From assembly GCF_003289955.1 (NCBI RefSeq), contig NZ_QLZR01000003.1, forward strand, positions 356,214 to 420,213: a stretch of DNA of 64,000 bases, in the 5' to 3' direction. The DNA is from Planococcus halotolerans (GTDB lineage: Bacteria > Bacillota > Bacilli > Bacillales_A > Planococcaceae). The notes below the pieces were generated by a model that was not told the origin of the DNA, did no database searches, and saw only the letters and a program-made list of their open reading frames with translations. Made by a program: the position numbers and the translations under genes. Shown one piece after another: positions 9,036 through 16,638 of this stretch (position 1 is its first letter; each line of letters opens with the position of its first letter).

Positions 9036-9290
9036 ATTATTCGCCTCCTTTAGCTATGAACGGATAACTCCGGAACAGGGAAGTTATATTCAATATCAAT
9101 CATTTAATGCACCATAACCAGAGCTAAACCAATCGAATATAAAAATTGGTGCATATATGTCCTATTCTGTACTGAAGCGTTCAAATCCTGCAGATTTCTG
9201 TTTTGAGCCTGTTAAATGGAAACTCCTTAAGGCTATTTACCTTGTAAATCCAGGCACTGAAAAAAGCTTTGAAATTCTGAACTGTAAAGC

Positions 9291-9319
9291 TTGCAAAGCA
9301 CCAAACCTTTGCCTATAAT
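9291..9319 (+). promoter_or_regulatory. Sigma-A-type promoter for the YitT-family gene
   Basis: TTGCAA (9291-9296), 17-bp spacer, TATAAT (9314-9319), about 125 bp before the start codon. The rest of gap 9036-9443 holds only an imperfect inverted repeat TGCACC...GGTGCA (about 9109-9154) and a T8 run near 9393 after a weak hairpin. Confidence 0.6.
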
Positions 9320-9443
9320 TTGAAACATTGTGTCAGGAAAGTGATGAAGGTTACGCTCTTTCAAAAAGTCTGCATGCATCTTCGCGGCTTTTTTTTGTTG
9401 GCTTTCACAGACAATGAGTTTATAAAAGGAACGAGGAATTTGT

Positions 9444-10310
9444 ATGGATAAAGTTTATAGCGCACTGGTTATTTTTTTTGGATCCGTGTTACTCGGATTT
9501 GCATTCAATATGTTTTTATTGCCGCATGAAATCCTATCGGGCGGAATTACGGGGGTAGCAATGATTTTCAGTTTGATGACACCTGTTAATGCGGGGATAT
9601 GGTTGATCATTCTGAACATCCCGATACTGGTTCTTGGATGGATGAAGCTTGGTAAACTGTTCATCGCCAACAGCATCTATTCAGTAGCGGTCACTTCGAT
9701 TTCTATGCTTTATATTCCAGTCATGAAAGTGACGGAAGATGCTTTGTTATCTTCCGTATTCGGCGGTGTGCTTGTCGGTATCGGGGTCGGTTCCATCATC
9801 CGCTTTTATGGTTCGACCGGAGGCTTTGACGTTGTCGGACTGCTGTTGACGATGAAACGTGATATTCCGCTTGGATTTATGGTATTTTCACTGAACAGTA
9901 TGGTCGTGTTCATTTCAGGATTCATTTTTTCCTGGGAACTGGCTATGTATACGATGGCCTCGATCTACATCACTGGCCTTGTCGTTGACCGGATCCATAC
10001 ACGCCACATCAAACTGAGCCTGATGGTTGTTACCGGAAAAGGCGAAGAAGTCAAGACCAAGTTGCTTGAAAGCCTTTACCGCGGTATCACAGTAACGGAC
10101 GGTGAAGGTGCCTATTCGGGCAATAAAGTCAAAGTTCTCTATACGGTTATTTCCCGTTATGAATTGGCATTTGTGCGTCCGCTGATCAAATCGATCGACC
10201 CTCACGCGTTTGTCAGCATCAATGAAACGATGGAAGTCATGGGTAATTTCCGAAAAGATGATAACTTCAAAAAAACCCCCGGCATAACCGGGGAAAGCCG
10301 CTCTGCTTAA
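9444..10310 (+). CDS. YitT family membrane protein (DUF161/DUF2179)
   Basis: 288 aa. Residues 1-175 contain about five or six transmembrane segments with the family's LPHEILSGGITGVAMI and FYGSTGGFDVVGL glycine-rich repeats. The C-terminal ~85 residues are a soluble DUF2179-type domain ending in the NETMEVMGNF pattern. Several paralogues of this family occur in most Bacillales; no transport substrate is established. The ribosome site is weak (GAGGAA). Monocistronic with its own promoter and terminator. Confidence 0.88.
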   Translation: MDKVYSALVIFFGSVLLGFAFNMFLLPHEILSGGITGVAMIFSLMTPVNAGIWLIILNIPILVLGWMKLGKLFIANSIYSVAVTSISMLYIPVMKVTEDALLSSVFGGVLVGIGVGSIIRFYGSTGGFDVVGLLLTMKRDIPLGFMVFSLNSMVVFISGFIFSWELAMYTMASIYITGLVVDRIHTRHIKLSLMVVTGKGEEVKTKLLESLYRGITVTDGEGAYSGNKVKVLYTVISRYELAFVRPLIKSIDPHAFVSINETMEVMGNFRKDDNFKKTPGITGESRSA

Positions 10311-10332
10311 TTGCAGCAGCGGTTTTTTTTTT
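10297..10332 (+). terminator. Rho-independent terminator overlapping the yitT-like stop codon
   Basis: CCGCTCTGC loop GCAGCAGCGG followed by a T10 run; the stop codon (10308-10310) lies in the loop. A smaller CCCCGG/CCGGGG hairpin precedes it inside the coding sequence. Confidence 0.8.
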
Positions 10333-10352
10333 GCCTGATTCAGCTGCAAACT

Positions 10353-10644
10353 ATATAAGTTGAACTTAAGAAATAGAATAAATACCGCTTCGGCGCTATG
10401 GACAAGCCTCCCGCAATAAGCCGAGAAGACCACTCGTCTTATTGCTCCGGCCAGTCCGGAGCCGCACCTTTGCTGAGAGAAATCTCTAGAGATATGGAGC
10501 AAAACAGCGAAGACGCCTTGGGGACTGAGCGAAGTGCTGAAATCCACTCGGGCATTTAGCCCGAGTTAGTTCAGCGCGAGCCCCCGGCAAGCGCAGCTGT
10601 TTTGCGGAATATCGATTACAAAAAACTACTAGTTCAACATATAT
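10353..10644. mobile_element. MITE-like non-coding element with 14-bp terminal inverted repeats
   Basis: 292-bp non-coding block bounded by ATATAAGTTGAACT (10353-10366) and AGTTCAACATATAT (10631-10644), inverted repeats matching at 13 of 14 positions. It contains no open frame with a ribosome site. Its right half (10489-10614) is a palindromic core that recurs in inverted orientation at 46241-46405. Its left half has another hairpin, GCAATAAG...CTTATTGC (about 10412-10444). Either one composite element or one repeat inserted in another. Confidence 0.55.
10489..10614. repeat. Dispersed palindromic repeat, copy 1
   Basis: About 126 bp bounded by GCAAAACAGC and GCTGTTTTGC with an internal hairpin ACTCGGGC...GCCCGAGT. 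The reverse complement aligns along its whole length with 46241-46405, including the flank GCTCCATATCTC. Confidence 0.8.
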
Positions 10645-10662
10645 AAAAACCATACAAAACAG

Positions 10663-10690
10663 AAAAGCCAAGTCGCCGGACTTGGCTTTT
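10663..10690 (-). terminator. Rho-independent terminator of the GyrI-like gene
   Basis: AAAAGCCAAGTC GCCG GACTTGGCTTTT; symmetric, abutting the minus-strand stop codon. Confidence 0.85.
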
Positions 10691-11319
10691 TAGGACATGT
10701 CTTTTTCAACCTGGCACCTGAGAACAGTTTTTAGTTTGGCGGGAACCGTTTTTCGGAAATCATTCAAATAGATTTCACGGTGTTTTTTACTTCGTCGCAG
10801 CAAGTCATTTTCCTCGAGAAACCGATCGATTTTTTCAAAAGAAGCCGGTTCTGCATCATATGGTCCTACATGTAAAATCTGTACGGCCATGCCTTCCTCA
10901 ATCTCTTCAAACGTCACTTCATTCAATAAGTCATTCGGCTTTTTGCGGTTTGCGATTTCAAATGCCTTCAGGATAGTGCCATTATCGACAAAATCCGGCT
11001 GTCGAATCATTAATTTGTAAAGAAACTCATTTTTATCAAGTGCAGAAAGCAATCTCCCTTTTCGGGTAAGGCTCCATACAGCTTCCAGTGGATAAACTGT
11101 ATATTCATAATACCCGGGAGGAACAAATCCGTTTTTCGGCATCATGCGAATGGCATAAGCGAGCGAATAGAGAACTTCCACACGTTTGGCGAATTCTTCT
11201 CCGTTCGGATTGCCTTTTCCATGAATTACGAAAAATCGCTGCTTCGGAATATGAATTAAAACCGGGGAGGCTTGCGGCACATACAATCCCTTTTCAGCTT
11301 TTCGCCATTCATGTTTCAT
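10690..11319 (-). CDS. GyrI-like small-molecule-binding domain protein
   Basis: 209 aa, a stand-alone GyrI/AraC-effector-like fold protein. Typical elements are the start KxEWRKAEKGLY, FFVIHGKGNPNG, YYEYTVYPLEAVW in the middle and EEGMAVQILHVGPYDAEPASF towards the C-terminus. No DNA-binding domain is present. Members bind or hydrolyse small hydrophobic compounds, and a role here is unknown. ATG at 11319 follows AGGAGG at 6-nt spacing. Confidence 0.82.
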   Translation of the reverse strand: MKHEWRKAEKGLYVPQASPVLIHIPKQRFFVIHGKGNPNGEEFAKRVEVLYSLAYAIRMMPKNGFVPPGYYEYTVYPLEAVWSLTRKGRLLSALDKNEFLYKLMIRQPDFVDNGTILKAFEIANRKKPNDLLNEVTFEEIEEGMAVQILHVGPYDAEPASFEKIDRFLEENDLLRRSKKHREIYLNDFRKTVPAKLKTVLRCQVEKDMS

Positions 11320-11366
11320 ATAATCCTCCTGTCTTCTACTGGGAATTCAGCCGGGAAACAATTTAT

Positions 11367-12506
11367 TCATTCAATGAATTCCAAATCACTGACCCAGGTT
11401 GATAAATGGGATTTGACTTGTTCGTTTAAATCCGGATGCACATTTTTCAGTAAGTCAATTTCAAACCAGCTGTAATCTTTATTTTTAACAAACGTGTTGG
11501 TGAAAGAAGGATTTTGGATGCTTATTTCAGTTGAATCAGGCCCCGTTTTCTTTTCCACATCAATCGTTAAAATGGTTCCGATTTGCCGTGGGATTTCATT
11601 TTGGCCTGACAAAAAATTGCCCAGCGAATAAATAACGAAAACTTTCCGGCCGTCAGAAGTTTCAATCCATTCCGGTGGCTGAAGCACATGTGGATGGTGG
11701 CCAAGTATAATATCCGCGCCGTTTTCCGCTGCAAAGCGGGCGATGTCAATCTGGTACTCATTTGGAAGCGGCTGGTATTCATCACCAAAATGCAAACTCA
11801 GCACAGCAACTTCGGAATGTTCTTTGGCGTGCTGAAGGTCTTTACTGATCAGCTCCTTATCGATGCGGTTCACGAGGTACTCTTTGCCGACAGGAGTGGG
11901 TATACCATTGGTGCCATACGTATAGGACAGAAAAGAAAAGGTGATGCCGTTTACTGTTCTCACGGTTATCTGATCCCGTTCTTCTTCAGATAAATAAGAA
12001 CCCGTCCGCTGCATGCCGATCTGATCCCAGTAATTAATGGCATTTTCAATTGCCGCGGTGCCCCGGTCCAGTGTGTGGTTATTTGCCATGGCGATAACAT
12101 CTACTCCAGCATCCTTCAAAGCATCGCCGACCTCAAACGGGCTGTTAAAGGAAGGGTAGCTGGACAGACCGATATCGGATCCGCCAATTATGCTTTCCGA
12201 ATTGGCTACAGTAATGTCTGACTGCTCGAGATATGGTTTCACTTTCTCGAACATGGGACTAAAATTATATCCTTCAGGAGTTTTTGCTGAATCATATACT
12301 GTGCCGTGGATAAGAATATCACCAACTGCTGATAAAGAAACTGTGCGTGTCCGTGAAAAACCGGGTATCGCAGGCGTAGTTTTCCTTGTTTCGAAAACAG
12401 GGTCAGCAGAAACAGGGGCAGCCGGGATTTTTGTGACAAGGCATCCTGCGAGCATAAACATGCTTAGTAATATAGCAATAAAGATTGAATAGCGGACGGC
12501 ATCCAT
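11367..12506 (-). CDS. CapA-family lipoprotein (PGA synthesis-type metallophosphatase)
   Basis: 379 aa. The N-terminus is a lipoprotein signal with lipobox LAGC, so it would be anchored at the outer face of the membrane. The PGA_cap/CapA domain is clear: AVGDILIHG, VANSESIIGG, MANNHTLDRG, LHFGDEYQ and LGHHPHVLQPPE, which match the calcineurin-like metal ligands. The frame extends to 12527, but ATG at 12506 has GGAGAG at proper spacing. There are no capBC genes nearby, so poly-gamma-glutamate synthesis is unlikely to be its direct role. Confidence 0.85.
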   Translation of the reverse strand: MDAVRYSIFIAILLSMFMLAGCLVTKIPAAPVSADPVFETRKTTPAIPGFSRTRTVSLSAVGDILIHGTVYDSAKTPEGYNFSPMFEKVKPYLEQSDITVANSESIIGGSDIGLSSYPSFNSPFEVGDALKDAGVDVIAMANNHTLDRGTAAIENAINYWDQIGMQRTGSYLSEEERDQITVRTVNGITFSFLSYTYGTNGIPTPVGKEYLVNRIDKELISKDLQHAKEHSEVAVLSLHFGDEYQPLPNEYQIDIARFAAENGADIILGHHPHVLQPPEWIETSDGRKVFVIYSLGNFLSGQNEIPRQIGTILTIDVEKKTGPDSTEISIQNPSFTNTFVKNKDYSWFEIDLLKNVHPDLNEQVKSHLSTWVSDLEFIE

Positions 12507-12860
12507 CAGAATCACTCTCCAAATCACTGGATATAGTTATTAAGGCACGTAGTAATTATCTGCTAAATTATGAAGCTGTAGATTAAACATGAAATATTAA
12601 TAAAAATGAATAAATTCGATAGATGTTTAATAATATCCTACAACATAAGTACAATGTTTGCTAGTTCTTTTTATTCAATTATATTAATTTTGTATGGAAT
12701 TTATAGACAATAATACTTAGCTTTTGAAAAAGAAATTATAAATATCTTTTAAAACTATAATGAGAAGGGAAAATATATGGGGAAAGATAGTGGTTCAATG
12801 GAGACAATGTTATAAAACATGTATAAGACTCTTAAAAAAGATAGAATTTAGGAGAATCTA

Positions 12861-12888
12861 TTCCATTTTTTAGAAAATAGAGTATACT
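12861..12888 (+). promoter_or_regulatory. Possible promoter for the 100-aa orphan gene
   Basis: TTCCAT (12861-12866), 16-bp spacer, TATACT (12883-12888). The rest of the 420-bp gap 12507-12926 is strongly AT-rich and I see no gene or structure in it beyond a 12-codon frame at 12778 without a convincing ribosome site. Confidence 0.35.
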
Positions 12889-12926
12889 GGAATTAATTAT
12901 CAATGGTTTTGAGGAAGATGAAATAA

Positions 12927-13229
12927 GTGGACGAAGAGGTGAGGCAAATGGTGGAATTTATAATGGAGATCGCGATAGAGATATCATCGTATTTTTTTAC
13001 GCCGAAAAAACGTTTGGAGAAGAATATCCGTCTCTTGAAGAAAGACCAGTGGTTTGCTGAATTGGAGGATGATTTCCGCTATAACCACCTCATCTGGAAC
13101 AACCGTAAAATTACGCGTTACTTAGGACTGCCCAATAACGTCGAAAAGCTTATTAAAGATGACGATGAAAAAGCTAAGTTCAAAAAGCTGTTGACTTATG
13201 AACACGTGAAATTTATCACCTTACCTTAG
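12927..13229 (+). CDS. Hypothetical protein, 100 aa
   Basis: No family recognised. The protein is charged, with a short hydrophobic stretch near residues 8-23 (VEFIMEIAIEISSYFF), then a Lys/Glu-rich helical region containing DQWFAELEDDFRYNHLIWNN, and YLGLPNNVEKLIKDDDEKAKF. Start is either GTG at 12927 (GAGG upstream at 11 nt) or ATG at 12948 (GAGGTGAGG immediately upstream). Codon use resembles its neighbours, and a strong terminator follows, supporting a real gene. Function unknown. Confidence 0.6.
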   Translation: MDEEVRQMVEFIMEIAIEISSYFFTPKKRLEKNIRLLKKDQWFAELEDDFRYNHLIWNNRKITRYLGLPNNVEKLIKDDDEKAKFKKLLTYEHVKFITLP

Positions 13230-13280
13230 AAGTTCTTGATTTGCCGTTGCTAAGAATATTAATGCAGGAGAACCAACCCG

Positions 13281-13319
13281 AAAAAATGCCGAAACCCCTG
13301 CGAGGTTTCGGCATTTTTT
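13281..13319. terminator. Bidirectional terminator between the 100-aa gene and cysK
   Basis: AAAAAATGCCGAAACC CCTGCGA GGTTTCGGCATTTTTT; perfect stem with A/T runs on both sides. Confidence 0.9.
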
Positions 13320-13367
13320 ATTTGTTTCTTCTATATATAGTAGGAACTTAAAGATTTCGACTGATGA

Positions 13368-14285
13368 TTATTCGAATAGATTCATGCTCAGGTAGCGTTC
13401 ACCTGTATCAGGAGCTATGCACAATACTTTCTTTCCAGCACCCAACCGTTTCGCAATCTCGATAGCTGCGTAAATGGTAGCACCAGCGGAAGGCCCTACA
13501 AAAATGCCTTCTTCGCGCGCAACCCTCCGGAAAATATCTATAGCATCTTCATCTTCAATTGCAAAGATCTCATCGTAAATCTTTGTATTGAGAATGTCCG
13601 GTATGAAGCCGGGACTGGTACCCACCAATTTATGCTTGCCGGGTTTGCCTCCTGACAAAACTGGTGAACCTTTAGGTTCCACTACAGCCACATAAAGATC
13701 CGGAAGTTGTTCTTTCAGCGCTTCGCCCGTTCCGGTAATAGTCCCGCCTGTTCCGGCGGAAGCGACGAAAGCATCCAACTTACCATCCATTTGCTGCATG
13801 ATTTCAAGTGCAGTCGTTGTACGGTGAATGTCAGGGTTGGCCTGGTTTTCAAATTGCTGGGGAATAAAGCTGTTTGGAATCTCCTCTTTTAATTGCAGAG
13901 CTTTCTTTATGGCACCCGGCATTTTTTCGTGGTCCGGTGTCAGAACAACTTCAGCCCCGAATGCTTTCAGCAGGTTGATGCGCTCTTTGGTGGCATTATC
14001 AGGAAGGACAAGGATCGCACGGTAGCCTTTCGCAGCTGCCACCATGGCGAGTCCGATGCCAGTATTGCCGCTGGTGGGTTCAATGATCGTGGCACCTTCT
14101 CCAATGATGCCCTGTTCTTCGGCATTTTTGATCATATTATATGCTGCCCGGTCCTTGACGCTTTTGGAAGGATTGAACATTTCCAATTTCACGTAAACAT
14201 CTGCAGCGCCTTCCGGGACGATCCGGTTCAATTTCACGACTGGCGTTTCGCCAATCAAATCTGTAATATTGTCGACTGGTTTCAT
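13368..14285 (-). CDS. cysK: Cysteine synthase (O-acetylserine sulfhydrylase)
   Basis: 305-aa PLP enzyme making L-cysteine from O-acetylserine and sulfide. The PLP Schiff-base lysine is Lys44 in SKSVKDR, the substrate loop is PTSGNTG at 70-76, and the phosphate-cradle loop is GTGGTITG near 176-183. Start ATG at 14285 has AGGAAAGG upstream. In the upstream gap (14286-14578) a minus-strand TACAAT with TTGTCG 18 bp before it could be its promoter. A TAAGCCATAGAATT stretch there faintly resembles a CymR site, which I do not claim. Confidence 0.95.
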   Translation of the reverse strand: MKPVDNITDLIGETPVVKLNRIVPEGAADVYVKLEMFNPSKSVKDRAAYNMIKNAEEQGIIGEGATIIEPTSGNTGIGLAMVAAAKGYRAILVLPDNATKERINLLKAFGAEVVLTPDHEKMPGAIKKALQLKEEIPNSFIPQQFENQANPDIHRTTTALEIMQQMDGKLDAFVASAGTGGTITGTGEALKEQLPDLYVAVVEPKGSPVLSGGKPGKHKLVGTSPGFIPDILNTKIYDEIFAIEDEDAIDIFRRVAREEGIFVGPSAGATIYAAIEIAKRLGAGKKVLCIAPDTGERYLSMNLFE

Positions 14286-14578
14286 ATCTATAAAACAACC
14301 TTTCCTGTATATCTGGGTACTGATGTCACTTTTAATTGTAGTATATCCTGTCTAACCCCGACAAATTCTATGGCTTACTATGCTTTTCAAACTTTGTCAG
14401 CAACATAACTTTACAAATGAGGCGAAAGCTTATAAGCATTAAAAGAGGGTAATAACTGCTAGATAAAGAAATTAGACCTATACAAAAATTAAAATTCGTG
14501 ACTTTTGATTAATTAATATACCTTTATTTGTTAATTAATAGTATACTAATTATAATAATTGAATCGGAGGCGTTTAGG

Positions 14579-16015
14579 ATGCTTAATACCCCTGAGTTGG
14601 TGGATTCTTTGGTTCTGGACTTGGATGCCGCAGAGTTGGCGCAGTTAATAAAAGAAAATAAAATTTCTTCCCGCAAAGCTGTTGAAATCTATATAAAGCA
14701 CCTGAATAATATCAATCCGTCCATAAATTGCCTTGTTGAAAATCGCTTTGAAGAAGCTTTGCAGGAGGCAGATTATGCTGATCGCGTGCTTGCTGAAGGC
14801 ACAGCCGAAGGGGCATTATGGGGTGTTCCGATCAGTATGAAAGAGGCTTTTCATGTCAGTGGCATGAAAACAACCGGCGGCTTGCTCGGGAGAAAAGAAA
14901 AGACGATGGAAAAAGATGCTGAAGTGGTTCGGAAACTCCGAATGGAGGGTGCTGTTATCCTGGGGAAAAGCAATACACCGGAACTGTGTTTTTGCCAGGA
15001 AACCGACAACAAATTATATGGACGGACAAACAATCCATGGGATATCAAGCGGACTGCAGGAGGATCGAGCGGAGGCGAAGCAGCGCTGATTGCTGTTGGC
15101 GGTGCGGCAGCAGGACTTGGCTCTGACATCGGCGGGTCTATCCGTTTTCCAAGCCATTTCAATGGAGTGGTCGGTTTTAAATCAGGTAAAGGCCAGGTTT
15201 CACAGGAAGGCAGTTTTCCGGAAGTGACACAAGAGCTGCAGGAACGGATGCTGGGAATCGGGCCTATTACCAAAAGTGTAAAAGATGCCAGGCTGCTGTA
15301 CAATATTGTCGCCAAAAATCCAGCGGCTAATAGAGAGTTTGATAACTTTGTCATGAATGTTCTCCCTGATTCAAATTATCCCATGGCTGATCATACCCGA
15401 AGATTGCTTGACGCTATTTTTCAAAAAGTCTCTTCAGAATTTGAAGTTGAAAGGGAAATGCCGCCTTATTTTGGAGATTCAGCAACGGTATGGCAGGAAA
15501 TCATGTCGATAAATGGTTCTGCAGATGCGAGAAGAGAAGCTTACGGTGACAATCCGCGAAACCTTTATAACTCTTATCTTAAAGAACGGCTGACAGGCAA
15601 GTCCGAAGTTCATCGATATCTGTCATGGGCTTTGATCGGAGCTTCACTGTTCAAACCTTCCGACAAACGGCTGGATAAAATCCGTGAGTTCCTGCAGCAT
15701 GGCGATCATATTTTAGAGCATTATCTGAGAGAACGGATCCTCATTATGCCTATCTACCATAAAACAGCTCCCAAACATGGGGTAGTCTATAGGGAAATAT
15801 TCTCTATACGTAAGTCTTTCCGCCAATACTTGCCATATGTAGCTTATGCCAACACATGGGGCTTGCCTTCTTTAACGCTGCCGCTGGGTTCCGATGAAAA
15901 AGGGTTGCCGATCGGCATCCAATTGATCAGCAGCAACGGCAATGAAGAAGCATTGTTCCAACTGGGTGAATGGTTGGAACTGAATTTCAGGACGTATAAA
16001 CGCGCAATTCTATAG
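14579..16015 (+). CDS. Amidase signature family amidase
   Basis: 478 aa with the complete catalytic triad of the family: Lys88 (GVPISMKEA), cis-Ser163 in GGSSGG (161-166) and nucleophile Ser187 in GSDIGGSIR. These enzymes hydrolyse carboxamides; the substrate cannot be deduced, and the C-terminal half is divergent from GatA, so this is not the tRNA amidotransferase subunit. The frame reaches up to 14528, but ATG at 14579 has CGGAGG at 8-nt spacing. Two TTAATTAAT elements upstream (about 14509-14537) are AT-rich repeats of unknown use. Confidence 0.88.
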   Translation: MLNTPELVDSLVLDLDAAELAQLIKENKISSRKAVEIYIKHLNNINPSINCLVENRFEEALQEADYADRVLAEGTAEGALWGVPISMKEAFHVSGMKTTGGLLGRKEKTMEKDAEVVRKLRMEGAVILGKSNTPELCFCQETDNKLYGRTNNPWDIKRTAGGSSGGEAALIAVGGAAAGLGSDIGGSIRFPSHFNGVVGFKSGKGQVSQEGSFPEVTQELQERMLGIGPITKSVKDARLLYNIVAKNPAANREFDNFVMNVLPDSNYPMADHTRRLLDAIFQKVSSEFEVEREMPPYFGDSATVWQEIMSINGSADARREAYGDNPRNLYNSYLKERLTGKSEVHRYLSWALIGASLFKPSDKRLDKIREFLQHGDHILEHYLRERILIMPIYHKTAPKHGVVYREIFSIRKSFRQYLPYVAYANTWGLPSLTLPLGSDEKGLPIGIQLISSNGNEEALFQLGEWLELNFRTYKRAIL

Positions 16016-16023
16016 AAGAAACT

Positions 16024-16064
16024 GAAAACCTGCACCCTTTTTCATTGGGTGCAGGTTTTCTTCT
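16024..16064 (+). terminator. Rho-independent terminator after the amidase
   Basis: GAAAACCTGCACCC ... GGGTGCAGGTTTTC with a downstream T-rich tract. Confidence 0.88.
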
Positions 16065-16105
16065 TTCTTAAAAATCACATAATACTTTCATTATATTTCA
16101 AGCAA

Positions 16106-16146
16106 AAATAAAAAAATCACTCACAGAAAATTTTCTGTGAGTGATT
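16106..16146 (-). terminator. Terminator of the 29-aa peptide gene (minus strand)
   Basis: Perfect 32-bp palindrome (16115-16146, arms AATCACTCACAGAAAA) next to an A-rich run at 16106-16114, which is a U tract when read on the minus strand. Confidence 0.75.
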
Positions 16147-16195
16147 CCAGGCAAGCCGTTATAAGTGCTCGCAACTTAAAGCCGATGAGCATAAT

Positions 16196-16285
16196 CTATG
16201 CGGCTACAAATTGCACCAATGCGTATATCGCAATGCTGACAATAATAAATGCACCAATCATGTAAATAATTAAAGCGTTTTTCAA
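16196..16285 (-). CDS. 29-aa single-helix membrane peptide
   Basis: TTG start at 16285 with GGAGG (complement of 16292-16296) at 6-7 nt spacing. The product starts MKNALIIYMIG and is hydrophobic throughout, ending VQFVAA, so it is predicted to be one transmembrane helix. A dedicated perfect-palindrome terminator lies 50 bp downstream, which argues that the unit is transcribed. It is divergent from the subtilase gene. No family recognised. Confidence 0.6.
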   Translation of the reverse strand: MKNALIIYMIGAFIIVSIAIYALVQFVAA

Positions 16286-16314
16286 AATTAGCCTCCAGTG
16301 TTTTGTCGAATAGG

Positions 16315-16339
16315 AAATTACGATATTTCTATGTAATTT
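16315..16339. promoter_or_regulatory. Inverted repeat, possible operator
   Basis: AAATTAC, 11-bp spacer, GTAATTT, between the 29-aa peptide gene and the subtilase. It could bind a dimeric regulator. The remaining gap to 16638 has no recognisable sigma-A promoter that I trust; a TATAAA stretch at about 16472 lacks a good partner. Confidence 0.35.
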
Positions 16340-16638
16340 ATGTCTTAGGGTAGATTAGATAACTTTATTACTGTAACAAAATTCTCAATAGATTTCGAAT
16401 AACTCACATTTTCAACAGGAAAGGGATTTTTTTATTGATGGATACTTCAAAAGCAGTTTAGTTTGATATACCTATAAAATAGTCCCGATATGAAAAAAGA
16501 GCCAGGATTCGACAATTTTTTTCCCAATTACGCATATTGTCTTCTTCTGCTAACGTTGTATGTGTGGCAGGGAGACTGCGGGACGCCGCATCACCGGTTT
16601 GATTGCCATAAAAACATTTGGGATAAGGAGATTGATGT

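Noticed and set aside
9335..9445. 35-codon frame overlapping the start of the yitT-like gene.
   Set aside because: Ribosome site too close to its ATG and the composition looks non-coding.
11367..12506. Poly-gamma-glutamate capsule operon.
   Set aside because: Only the CapA-like protein is present; no capB or capC neighbours.
12778..12816. 12-codon frame in the AT-rich gap before the orphan gene.
   Set aside because: Too short, weak ribosome site, no supporting terminator.
14286..14420. CymR or S-box control of cysK.
   Set aside because: Only a partial CymR-like stretch and no S-box elements; too weak to report as a feature.
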